52,222 nucleotides of DNA, taken from an uncultured Clostridia bacterium. GTDB taxonomy: Bacteria; Bacillota; Clostridia; Christensenellales; Aristaeellaceae. A program made the position numbers and the translations under genes. The DNA is taken from assembly GCA_934631025.1 (NCBI GenBank), contig CAKTXR010000016.1, positions 1 to 52,222 on the forward strand, given 5' to 3'. Of the stretch, positions 33,755 through 41,479 are shown in pieces. The notes under the pieces are model-generated. The model searched no databases. It worked only from the letters and a program-made list of their open reading frames with translations, and had not been told where the DNA came from. Numbering within the stretch: the stretch's first letter is position 1; every line of letters starts with the position of its first letter.

Positions 33755-34852
33755 CTATTCCTCGAGCGGCGCGCTCTCGGGCAGGTATTTGCGCGCCAGA
33801 CGCAGAAGATCGGTTCGGCTTTCCGCGCCGCTTATGCCGATCATCTTGCGCAGGCGGTATTTGACCGTGCTGACGTTGATAAAGCAGCCCTCGGCCACGT
33901 CCTCGTAGGCCTCGCCCAGAAGCGCGCGGCGCAGAATCTGCTGGTCGAGCGCGTCGCAGGCGTTCAGAAGCCGCTCCACGCAGAGCATTTCGCGCAGTTC
34001 GCCGTCCTCATAGAACGCGTCGGTCGTTTGGGGCGCGATCTGCTGAGCGGCGGGCGCGGGCGGCGGGGCGGCGCGCTTCGGAGAGAGCGGATCGACGTCC
34101 CAGCGGATGAACATCTCCACGCGGGACAGGCAGGGGTTGCGCTTCAGCGTGTCGATGAGCGCCACGGCCGCGCGTCCGTATTCGGCGAAGTTGCCGCGCA
34201 CGGAGGCGATGTGATCGGCGTAAAAATCGGTGAGCCGCGTCTCGGCGCAGCCGATGATAAAGAGCCGATCGAGCGCGTCCGGATCGCAGGCGGAGAGCCG
34301 GCGCACCAGCGAGATCGCCGCGAAATCGTTGGCGCAGATCGCCGCGTCGTAGGCGTGCGCCTGAGGACGGAACGCGCTGAAGCAGTTCTCCAGCGAGCCG
34401 TCGTTGAAGAATATGTCGCTCTCCCGCGCGCCGGCGGTCTGGAGAAAGTAGGCGCGCCGGCAGACGTCGCCGATCGAGCGCGGATTCACGCCGTAGAGCG
34501 CGATGCGGCTGCGTCCGGACGCGCGCAGCTTATCCACGGTGTCCTTCATGCTGCCCTCCATGTCGGAGCAGACCATCGAGCAGCCGACCGTCAGCTCGTC
34601 GCGCGCGCGGCCGTTGAGCAGGATCGGATAAACGCCGGCCCGCTCGGCCGCCCGAAGCCCCTCGGCGATAAAGGCGCTGCCCGAGCCGACCAGAAACACG
34701 AAATCGCCCGCCGCGCCCTCCGCAAGCTCTTCGAGCGAGGAAATCATGCGGAAGGACAGGCGCTTGAGCTTCAGCTCGGACACAAGGCTCGAAACGATAT
34801 GGGCGCACCAGACGCTTCTGGCGTAGTCCGGCTGTTCAAAAATAAGGATCAT
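33755..34852 (-). CDS. transcriptional regulator: LacI-type sensor with C-terminal HTH
   Basis: 365 residues. Residues 1-260 look like a periplasmic-binding/LacI effector fold without the usual N-terminal LacI helix-turn-helix: MILIFEQPDYARSVWCAH, VGSGSAFIAEGLRAAERAGVYPILL, AAICANDFAAISLVRRL and LFIIGCAETRLTDFYADHI are its typical strands. A Pro/Ala-rich linker (about 270-290) leads to a LuxR-like C-terminal HTH (about 305-360) with LLGEAYEDVAEGCFINVSTVKYRLRKM. The ATG at 34852 follows GGGAG. It is divergent from the second DUF5107 gene and near the first, so it probably controls these. The domain order is unusual. Confidence 0.75.
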   Translation of the reverse strand: MILIFEQPDYARSVWCAHIVSSLVSELKLKRLSFRMISSLEELAEGAAGDFVFLVGSGSAFIAEGLRAAERAGVYPILLNGRARDELTVGCSMVCSDMEGSMKDTVDKLRASGRSRIALYGVNPRSIGDVCRRAYFLQTAGARESDIFFNDGSLENCFSAFRPQAHAYDAAICANDFAAISLVRRLSACDPDALDRLFIIGCAETRLTDFYADHIASVRGNFAEYGRAAVALIDTLKRNPCLSRVEMFIRWDVDPLSPKRAAPPPAPAAQQIAPQTTDAFYEDGELREMLCVERLLNACDALDQQILRRALLGEAYEDVAEGCFINVSTVKYRLRKMIGISGAESRTDLLRLARKYLPESAPLEE

Positions 34853-35022
34853 GGCGGCTTCTCCCATCTGAAAAAACGGCGTATCGTTTCCGTCATTATA
34901 CAGGATGCGCGCGGGGAGGGTCAAGTTTTCCGTGAAAATCACGCAGAGATTTTGAGCTTGCCGGCGCGCGGCGCATCGTCTACAATCAATATAACGCAAA
35001 AAATGAACGGGAGGACGAGTCC

Positions 35023-38000
35023 ATGAGCGAAAAGGTGACGCTGACGCGGGCGCAGGAGGTTATTCCGACCTATGTTCCCAAGCCCCCGATCGAACTGCCG
35101 ATGTTCTTTGAAAAAAAGCCCTATCAGGGCGCGACGGGACGGCTCTATCCGCTGCCCTATTCCGACGGCATTACGGACGAGAAGCGGGACGTGTCCTACG
35201 AGGTCTATACGCTCGAGAACGAGTATGTCAGGACGCAGATCCTGCCGGAAATCGGCGGCAGGATCCTCTCCGGCTATGATAAGATCGGGGATTTCGACTT
35301 CATTTACCACAACCATGTGATCAAGCCCGCACTGGTCGGACTGGCCGGCGCGTGGATTTCGGGCGGCATTGAATTTAACTGGCCGCAGCATCACCGTCCG
35401 ACCACCTTCCTGCCCGTCGAGGCCGCGGCGGAGGAAAACGACGACGGCAGCAAGACTGTCTGGGTGGGCGAGGTTGAGCCGTTCAACCGGCAGAAGGGCA
35501 TGGTGGGCGTGACGCTGGAGCCGGGCCGCAGCTACATTCGGGCAAAGGTGCGCCTGTACAACCGCACCAGTCAGGCGCAGCTGTTCATGTGGTGGGCCAA
35601 TCTGGCCGTGTCGGTCAACAACGACTACCGCACGGTGTTCCCGCCCGACGTGGAATGGGCCAACGATCACGACCGCCGCGCCGTGATCAGCTGGCCGGTC
35701 GCCAAAGGCGTTTATAAGACCGCCCGTCCTTTCAATTATGGCGCGGGCACCGATCTTTCGCGCTATGATTCCGTGCGCGTGCCCTCATCCTTTATGGTGT
35801 CGCAGGGTCAGTCCGATATGGACTTCCTTTCCGGCTACGACGAGGGACGGCAAAAGGGCATCGTGACTGTGGCTGACCATCACATCGCCCCGGGCAAGAA
35901 GCTCTGGACGTGGGGGCACGGCGATTTCGGCGCGATGTGGTGCTCGAACCTCACCGACAGCGACGGGCCGTATATCGAGCTGATGACCGGCGCGTATACC
36001 GACAATCAGCCCGACTTTACATGGCTCATGCCCTATGAAACGCGCGAGTTCGAGCAGGTCTGGTATCCCGTGCGCGACATCGGCCTGGTCAAGAACGCCA
36101 CGATCGACGCGTGCGTGAATCTCGAAGAGCGCGAGGGAAGCGCCTATCTGGGCTTCAACGTCACCGGCGCGTTCAAAAACGCCGTGATCGAGCTGCGCGA
36201 CGGCCATACCGTGCTGTTTTCGGAAAAGGCCGATCTCTCGCCGGAGAAGGGCTGGAGCCGCCTTGTGCCGCTTAACGGGCATGATTTCGAAAACCTGGCC
36301 GCCGAGCTGACGAGCGAAACGGGAAAGCGGCTGGTCGCCTATGCGCCGTATAAGCGCGGGCAGAAGCAGCCCATCGCGCCGCGCACGCCCGTGAAGCGCC
36401 CCTCGGAATATGACAATATCGAGGAGCTGTTCATCAACGGGCTGCATCTGGAGCAGTACAAGCAGCACAATTACGATCCGCGCGACTATTACCGCGAGGC
36501 GCTGCGCCGCGACGCGGGCGACATACGCTGCAACACGGCCATGGCGCGGCTGGCGCTCAGGGACGGCCTGTTCGAGGACTGCGTGTCCTACTGCGATAAG
36601 GCGCTCGAACGGCTGCTCAGCCGCAATCAGCACCCCGCCGACACCGAGAGCCTGTATCTCAAGGGCGTGGCGCTGCAATATCTGGGGCGTTATGACGAAG
36701 CGTACGACGCGCTCTATCGCGCCGCGTGGAACGGCGCGTACGCCGCGGCGGCGTATTATCAGCTGGCCGTGATCGACGCGCGGCGCGGCGAATACCGCAC
36801 GGCGCTCGAGCATCTGGACGAAGCGCTTGTGCGAGGCAGCCGCAACGGCCGCGCGTTGAATCTCAAATCGGCGATCCATCGCGCGCTGGGCGACGATGCA
36901 GCGGCGGAGTCGATTGCGCGGCGGCAGGCTTCGCGCGATCCGCTCGATCTGTGGGCGCGCGCGGAGCTGAGCTGTTTTGAGGACAACGCAGACGAAATCC
37001 GCGCGATGTTCGGCGGAAAGCCGGAAAACTATCTGGACGCTGTGTGCGCGTATATGGAAGCGGGCTTTTACGAGGACGCGCTGCGGCTGATCGAGCTGGC
37101 GCAGAGCGATTATCCGCTGATCGCCTATTACAGGGCGTATATCCTGCGTCTGCTGGGCCGCGGGGAGGAGAGCCTGGCCGCGCTTTCGAGCGCCGCGCAG
37201 AACGGGACAATGTGCTTCCCCGCGCGGCTGGAGGATATCGCCGTGCTGCGGGATGCGATCGCGCGAAACGGCGCGGACGCGAACGCCTGCTATGATCTGG
37301 GCAATCTCTTCTACGACCGCTTCCGCTATGACGAAGCTGTCGCGCTCTGGGAGGAAGCGATTCGCCGCAATCCCGGGCACGCGGGGACGCTGCGCAATCT
37401 TGCGCTGGCCTATTTCAGCCGACGCGGAGACGCGGCCTCGGCGCGGGTCTGCATGGAGAAGGCGCTGGCGCTGCGGCATGACCCGAGACTGCTGTTTGAA
37501 TATCAGCAGCTGCTCAAGGCGATGAACATATCCGTTCAGGAGCGGCTGGACGTTTACGATCGGTACGCCGATCTGCTCGCCGTGCGCGACGACTGCTGGC
37601 TCGACCGCATCGTGCTGCTGAGCCAGCAGGGGCGCTACGAGGAAGCGATACGCGCCGCGCAGGGCCGCCGCTTCCACATCTACGAGGGCGGCGAGGGCAA
37701 GCTCACCAAGCAGCACGCCTGGATGCACGTCCTCTACGGCAACGAGCTGGCCGCCGCGGGAAAGGCGGAGGACGCAGAAAGGATCTATCTCGCGGGCGCG
37801 GATCTGCCCAAGTCCTACGGCGAAGCCAAGACATGGTTCAATCAGGAAGCGCACATCTATTTCTATCTGGGGCGGCTGCTCGAGCGGCAGAACCGCGTGG
37901 AGGAAGCACGGCGCGCCTACGAGGAAGCGGCCGTGCCCAAGGCGATCGTCTCCGAGCTGTCGCTGTTTCGGGCGCTGGCGCTGCGCAGTCTGACGCGCTT

Positions 38001-38283
38001 CAGCGAGGCGGAGCGGGTGCTGGGCGAAATGCTGGACGCGGGCGCGGATATGATCAAAAACAGCGACAGGCGCGCCTATTACGGCGTCGGCGCGCCCACG
38101 CCCATGCCGTTTGAGGACGATATTGTGAAGAGCAACACCGTGACCGGCCATATCCTCCGCGGCTATGCGCTATTGGGGCTTGGGCGGCGCGGGGAAGCGC
38201 AGGGCGAGATCGACGCGGCGGCGAGAATCAGTCCGGAGGACTTCCGGCTGTACGCCTTTGAGCAGATTCGGGATACGTTCTGA
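35023..38283 (+). CDS. DUF5107 protein with C-terminal TPR repeats (paralogue 2)
   Basis: 1086 residues, same architecture as the gene at 28954. Shared motifs include LPEIGGRILSGYDK, SGGIEFNWPQHHR, KGMVGVTLEPG, ADHHIAPGKKLWTWG and GAYTDNQPDFTWLMPYETREF. The N-terminal domain occupies about 45-350; tetratricopeptide helices run from about 470 to the end. There is no signal peptide. The ATG follows GGGAGG. It is divergent from the LacI/LuxR-like regulator with a gap of about 170 bp, which holds the shared control region. The paralogues differ most between residues 200 and 260 and in the TPR part, suggesting different substrates or partners. The enzymatic role is unproven. Confidence 0.85.
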   Translation: MSEKVTLTRAQEVIPTYVPKPPIELPMFFEKKPYQGATGRLYPLPYSDGITDEKRDVSYEVYTLENEYVRTQILPEIGGRILSGYDKIGDFDFIYHNHVIKPALVGLAGAWISGGIEFNWPQHHRPTTFLPVEAAAEENDDGSKTVWVGEVEPFNRQKGMVGVTLEPGRSYIRAKVRLYNRTSQAQLFMWWANLAVSVNNDYRTVFPPDVEWANDHDRRAVISWPVAKGVYKTARPFNYGAGTDLSRYDSVRVPSSFMVSQGQSDMDFLSGYDEGRQKGIVTVADHHIAPGKKLWTWGHGDFGAMWCSNLTDSDGPYIELMTGAYTDNQPDFTWLMPYETREFEQVWYPVRDIGLVKNATIDACVNLEEREGSAYLGFNVTGAFKNAVIELRDGHTVLFSEKADLSPEKGWSRLVPLNGHDFENLAAELTSETGKRLVAYAPYKRGQKQPIAPRTPVKRPSEYDNIEELFINGLHLEQYKQHNYDPRDYYREALRRDAGDIRCNTAMARLALRDGLFEDCVSYCDKALERLLSRNQHPADTESLYLKGVALQYLGRYDEAYDALYRAAWNGAYAAAAYYQLAVIDARRGEYRTALEHLDEALVRGSRNGRALNLKSAIHRALGDDAAAESIARRQASRDPLDLWARAELSCFEDNADEIRAMFGGKPENYLDAVCAYMEAGFYEDALRLIELAQSDYPLIAYYRAYILRLLGRGEESLAALSSAAQNGTMCFPARLEDIAVLRDAIARNGADANACYDLGNLFYDRFRYDEAVALWEEAIRRNPGHAGTLRNLALAYFSRRGDAASARVCMEKALALRHDPRLLFEYQQLLKAMNISVQERLDVYDRYADLLAVRDDCWLDRIVLLSQQGRYEEAIRAAQGRRFHIYEGGEGKLTKQHAWMHVLYGNELAAAGKAEDAERIYLAGADLPKSYGEAKTWFNQEAHIYFYLGRLLERQNRVEEARRAYEEAAVPKAIVSELSLFRALALRSLTRFSEAERVLGEMLDAGADMIKNSDRRAYYGVGAPTPMPFEDDIVKSNTVTGHILRGYALLGLGRRGEAQGEIDAAARISPEDFRLYAFEQIRDTF

Positions 38284-38407
38284 GTTGGAGTTTTAGGAAG
38301 CGGCGGGGCGGGGTGCTCCGCCGTTTTCATGATGGCTGCGATATAAATGCCCAGTTCAATTTTGAAGATGAAAAAAAGCGCTTTGGCAAAAGGCAGAAAG
38401 ATGCTTA

Positions 38408-38507
38408 AACGAATCCGAGGAAGAAATTTGCGAAGCGGAGAGCATGATGGACATTTTTTTCGACGCTCTCTTTAGAGGACGGCCACAGGCAATATGCCCT
38501 TATGGGG
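38408..38507 (+). repeat. dispersed intergenic repeat, copy B
   Basis: About 100 bp similar to 23666-23767, same orientation. Differences are scattered substitutions plus a short gap, so the copies are old or under some constraint. It ends about 65 bp before the ychF promoter. Confidence 0.75.
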
Positions 38508-38573
38508 CAGGGGCAAACCGTCCGATGAACGGGCAGCTGTGATTTATACCGGCGCAATTTTCACAAAAATGGC

Positions 38574-38602
38574 TTGAGGGACGGGGGTTCATCTGTTATA
38601 AT
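38574..38602 (+). promoter_or_regulatory. strong sigma-A promoter for ychF
   Basis: TTGAGG at 38574-38579, 17-bp spacer, extended -10 TGTTATAAT ending at 38602. Confidence 0.85.
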
Positions 38603-38699
38603 AAATCAGAATATGCCTTGACGCTGTTCCGAACGGGTCTGAATCCGTCCCCGTGCGGCGGGAACGGCGAATCACGATATTTGAGGAGATGCTGGATAG

Positions 38700-39797
38700 A
38701 TGAAACTGGGAGTCGTCGGTCTGCCGAACGTCGGCAAGAGCACGCTGTTTAACGCCATCACCTGCGCCGGCGCGCAGGCCGCCAATTATCCGTTCTGCAC
38801 CATCGAGCCGAACACCGGCGTGGTGGCCGTGCCGGACAGCCGTCTGGACGTGCTGAGCGAAATGTACCATCCCGAGAAGTACACCCCCGCGACGATCGAG
38901 TTCGTCGACATCGCCGGTCTGGTCAAGGGCGCGAGCCGCGGCGAGGGTCTGGGCAACAAGTTCCTCTCCCACATCCGCGAGGTGGACGCGATCGTCCACG
39001 TCGTGCGCTGCTTTGAGGACGACAACATCATCCATGTCGATGGGTCGGTCGATCCGGCGCGCGACATCGAGACGATCGAAACCGAGCTGATCCTGGCCGA
39101 CATGGAAACCGTGTCGAAGCGGCAGGAGAAGGCCAGCCATCTGGTCAAGAGCGGCGATGCGAAAATGGCGCTCGAGCTGTCGGCCGCCGATAAGGTCATG
39201 GCGCACCTCAACGAGGGCCGCCCCGTGCGCACCTGCCCGCTGACCGACGAGGAGAAGGCGGTTGTGGACGGCTGGTTCCTGCTCACCTGCAAGCCCGTGC
39301 TGTACGCGGCCAACATCTCCGAGGACGATCTGGGCGGCGACGTGGAAAATCTGCCGCTGGTCAGGGAGGTCAAGGCGATCGCGGAGAAGGAAAACGCGCG
39401 CGTGATGGTCATCTCGGCCAAGGTCGAGGAGGAAATCGCGCAGCTGCCGCCGGAGGAAAAGAAGGAGTTCCTCGAGGAGCTGGGCATCTCGGCCAGCGGC
39501 CTTGACCGTCTGGTTCAGGTGAGCTACGACCTGCTGGGGCTGATCAGCTATCTGACCGCCGGCCCGAAGGAAGTGCGCGCCTGGACGATCGAGAAGGGCA
39601 CGAAGGCTCCGCAGGCCGCCGGCAAGATCCACTCCGACTTTGAAAAGGGCTTCATCCGCGCGGAGATCGTCGCCTATGACGATCTGGTGCGCGAGGGCAG
39701 CATGGCCGCCTGCAAGGAGAAGGGTCTCGTCCGCTCCGAGGGCAAGGATTACGTCATGCAGGACGGCGACGTGACGCTGTTCCGCTTCAACGTCTGA
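38700..39797 (+). CDS. ychF: redox-regulated ATPase YchF (Obg-like)
   Basis: 365 residues, the standard length. It is a ribosome-associated P-loop protein of the Obg family that prefers ATP. G1 is GLPNVGKSTLFNA, switch/G3 is DIAGLVKGASRGEGLGN, and the normal GTP-specifying NKxD is replaced by NISED, which explains the ATP preference. The C-terminal TGS domain has LLGLISYLTAGPKEVRAW and a final GDVTLFRFNV. The ATG at 38700 follows GAGGAG. It is monocistronic, with a strong promoter and terminator. Confidence 0.97.
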   Translation: MKLGVVGLPNVGKSTLFNAITCAGAQAANYPFCTIEPNTGVVAVPDSRLDVLSEMYHPEKYTPATIEFVDIAGLVKGASRGEGLGNKFLSHIREVDAIVHVVRCFEDDNIIHVDGSVDPARDIETIETELILADMETVSKRQEKASHLVKSGDAKMALELSAADKVMAHLNEGRPVRTCPLTDEEKAVVDGWFLLTCKPVLYAANISEDDLGGDVENLPLVREVKAIAEKENARVMVISAKVEEEIAQLPPEEKKEFLEELGISASGLDRLVQVSYDLLGLISYLTAGPKEVRAWTIEKGTKAPQAAGKIHSDFEKGFIRAEIVAYDDLVREGSMAACKEKGLVRSEGKDYVMQDGDVTLFRFNV

Positions 39798-39817
39798 TCG
39801 CTATTTTGGATATATGA

Positions 39818-39855
39818 AAAACCAGCCTTCCGTCTATATGGAGGGCTGGTTTTTT
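39818..39855 (+). terminator. intrinsic terminator after ychF
   Basis: Stem AAACCAGCCTTCC/GGAGGGCTGGTTT (one mismatch) with a 9-nt loop, then TTTT. Confidence 0.9.
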
Positions 39856-39880
39856 ATGGCGGCTGAAGAGACGCGGCGGT

Positions 39881-40395
39881 CTACAGCTTATACTTTTCGG
39901 CGTCCGGCTCGCATGACCCCGAAAAGCGCTCATAGGCGACGCCCAGCGCGGTCAGCAGGAGCGCCGCTTCCCGTTCATACTTGAATATGTCGCAGAATTT
40001 TTTCGTGCGCCGTTGTGGAGAGCCAGCATTCGCCGCCCGAAAAGAAGGCGATGTCCTCGGGACGCTCGGAGTACATCCAGTCGAACAGATCGTTCATGGA
40101 AAGGATGTATTCTCTCACTTCAGGAGACAGGCGGTAGACGCAGACTTGAATGAGCGACTCGTCCCATGTAACGGTGCCCAGCCACTTGAAACCGTCCGCA
40201 TTCTTTTTTCATTTTGGCGTTGCTGCGCGATGAGAGCAGAAAGGGCTTCAATGCGCGGCGGATTTCCAGAATGCGTCTTTTGAAGGGGCGGCCATAGCTT
40301 CGATAGACGAGCAGAACCGCGTCGCTTTTTTCAAAGGCGAATGATATGAATTTTTTGTAGTTTTCTCCCTGAATGTCGCCGATGATGGAAAGCAT
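39881..40395 (-). pseudogene. small unknown protein gene with two frameshifts
   Basis: A start with AGGAG begins MLSIIGDIQGENYKKFISFAF and reads to about 40205. There sense coding jumps frame at a run of six A (minus strand) and continues GFKWLGTVTWDESLIQ, YILSMNDLFDWMYSERPED, FFSGGECWLSTTAHEK. A second jump at another A run near 39998 leads to YEREAALLLTALGVAYERF and a TAG at 39881. The restored protein would have about 171 residues; I do not recognise it. Both breaks are at A homopolymers, so real slippage decay, programmed slippage or an assembly error are all possible. It is 19 nt downstream of the AraC gene on the same strand. Confidence 0.7.
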
Positions 40396-40414
40396 GGCGT
40401 TTCTCCTGAACGGT

Positions 40415-41269
40415 TTATTTTTCCCGCAGCCCCTCGCGGTACTGGCGGGGCGTGGCGCCCTTGTAGCGGCGGAACTGCTTGATGAAGAAGCTCGAATCGT
40501 TGAAGCCGCACTGATAGGCCACCTCCGCCACGGTCAGATCGGACGAGGACAGCAGCGCGCTGGCGCACTCCACGCGGTAAAAGTTGAGATAGTCGATGGG
40601 CGAGCGATGCACCACGGCGCGGAAGGAGCGGCAGAAATACTTGGGCGAAAGACCGGTCAGCCGCGCCAGCTCGCCCAGCGAGATCGGGCCGGCATAGTGA
40701 CTTTCGATGTATTCCAGCGCCGGCTTGAGCTGCTCGGCGCGGCGGCGGCGCGCGGGCGGCTCGCTCTGGATGGGGCTTTTTTCACTCAATAGCGCCAGAT
40801 GCCCGTAGAGCGCGTACAGACAGCCCACCGCCAGCAGCAGATGGCTGTCGCTCAGATCGGGCGTGTATTCAAACAGCTGGTCGGCCAGCGCGCTCAATCG
40901 TCGGCCGGATTCGCTCTCCTCGGGGCGGATGTGCAGGCTGCGGCTGAGCAGCGGCGCGATCGCGCGGGCGCACGGCTCGCTGCCTAAAAGCGACGCGTCG
41001 AACACCACGCACTCGTAGACGCAGCCCTCCGGCTCGCCGCCGTGGAGCGCGCCCCTGCCCAGAAAGACCAGATCGCCCGCGCGCGCCGCGATTCGCGCGT
41101 CGTCCACATACAGGTGAATCACGCCCTGCCGCACGCGGATGATCTCGCACTCGATGTGCCAGTGCATGGGCATGCGGTAGCGCGGGTGCTTCTCGTCCAC
41201 ATAATAGCAGGCGATCGGCCGGTCGGGCGTGCCGTGGAGAATGTGTTCGTTGTAGTCCAGATACTGCAT
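40415..41269 (-). CDS. AraC-family regulator, probably of fucose isomerase
   Basis: 284 residues. The N-terminal cupin sensor has MHWHIECEIIRVRQGVIHLYVDD and AGDLVFLGRGALHGGEPEG. The C-terminal double HTH (about 185-280) has ISLGELARLTGLSPKYFCRSFR and VAEVAYQCGFNDSSFFIKQFRRYKGATPRQYR, the classic AraC signature. The ATG follows AAGGAG. It is divergent from L-fucose isomerase, with its promoter at 41333-41362 in the shared 210-bp region, so it probably activates that gene in response to a deoxy sugar (inference). The frameshifted gene at 39881 follows in the same direction. Confidence 0.93.
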   Translation of the reverse strand: MQYLDYNEHILHGTPDRPIACYYVDEKHPRYRMPMHWHIECEIIRVRQGVIHLYVDDARIAARAGDLVFLGRGALHGGEPEGCVYECVVFDASLLGSEPCARAIAPLLSRSLHIRPEESESGRRLSALADQLFEYTPDLSDSHLLLAVGCLYALYGHLALLSEKSPIQSEPPARRRRAEQLKPALEYIESHYAGPISLGELARLTGLSPKYFCRSFRAVVHRSPIDYLNFYRVECASALLSSSDLTVAEVAYQCGFNDSSFFIKQFRRYKGATPRQYREGLREK

Positions 41270-41332
41270 GGCGGCTCCTTCTGTCTGCGGTTTCAGGGAG
41301 GGCGAAAGGTGAATATCGTTTTATTTTTTGCT

Positions 41333-41362
41333 ATTATACCACAATACAGCCGAACAAATCAA
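41333..41362 (-). promoter_or_regulatory. sigma-A promoter for the AraC gene
   Basis: On the minus strand TTGATT (41362-41357), 18-bp spacer, TATAAT (41338-41333). Confidence 0.7.
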
Positions 41363-41479
41363 TGTTAATATTATGGTGTGCTCCGAGAAGTCTCTTAACG
41401 CGATTTTTGGGGCATGAAAAACATGAACCATCGAGGCGCTTATAGAGGGCGCGCTCGCAATTAAAGGGAGGTTACTATC

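Larger units (their letters stand above)
38284..38699 (+). other. gene-less region before ychF
   Basis: Holds a weak terminator (CGGCGG/CCGCCG followed by TTTT, near 38300-38330), the dispersed repeat copy B (38408-38507) and a strong promoter (38574-38602) with a leader of about 90 nt. No gene is seen. Confidence 0.6.

Noticed and set aside
35785..38151. Very long open frame opposite the second DUF5107 gene
   Set aside because: Antisense shadow: no ribosome site, no family motifs, Arg/Ala/His-rich composition typical of the complementary frame of a GC-rich gene. The sense frame has clear domains.
38300..38330. Strong terminator after the second DUF5107 gene
   Set aside because: The stem is only 6 bp with a long loop and TTTT; noted as weak in the region entry but not called separately.
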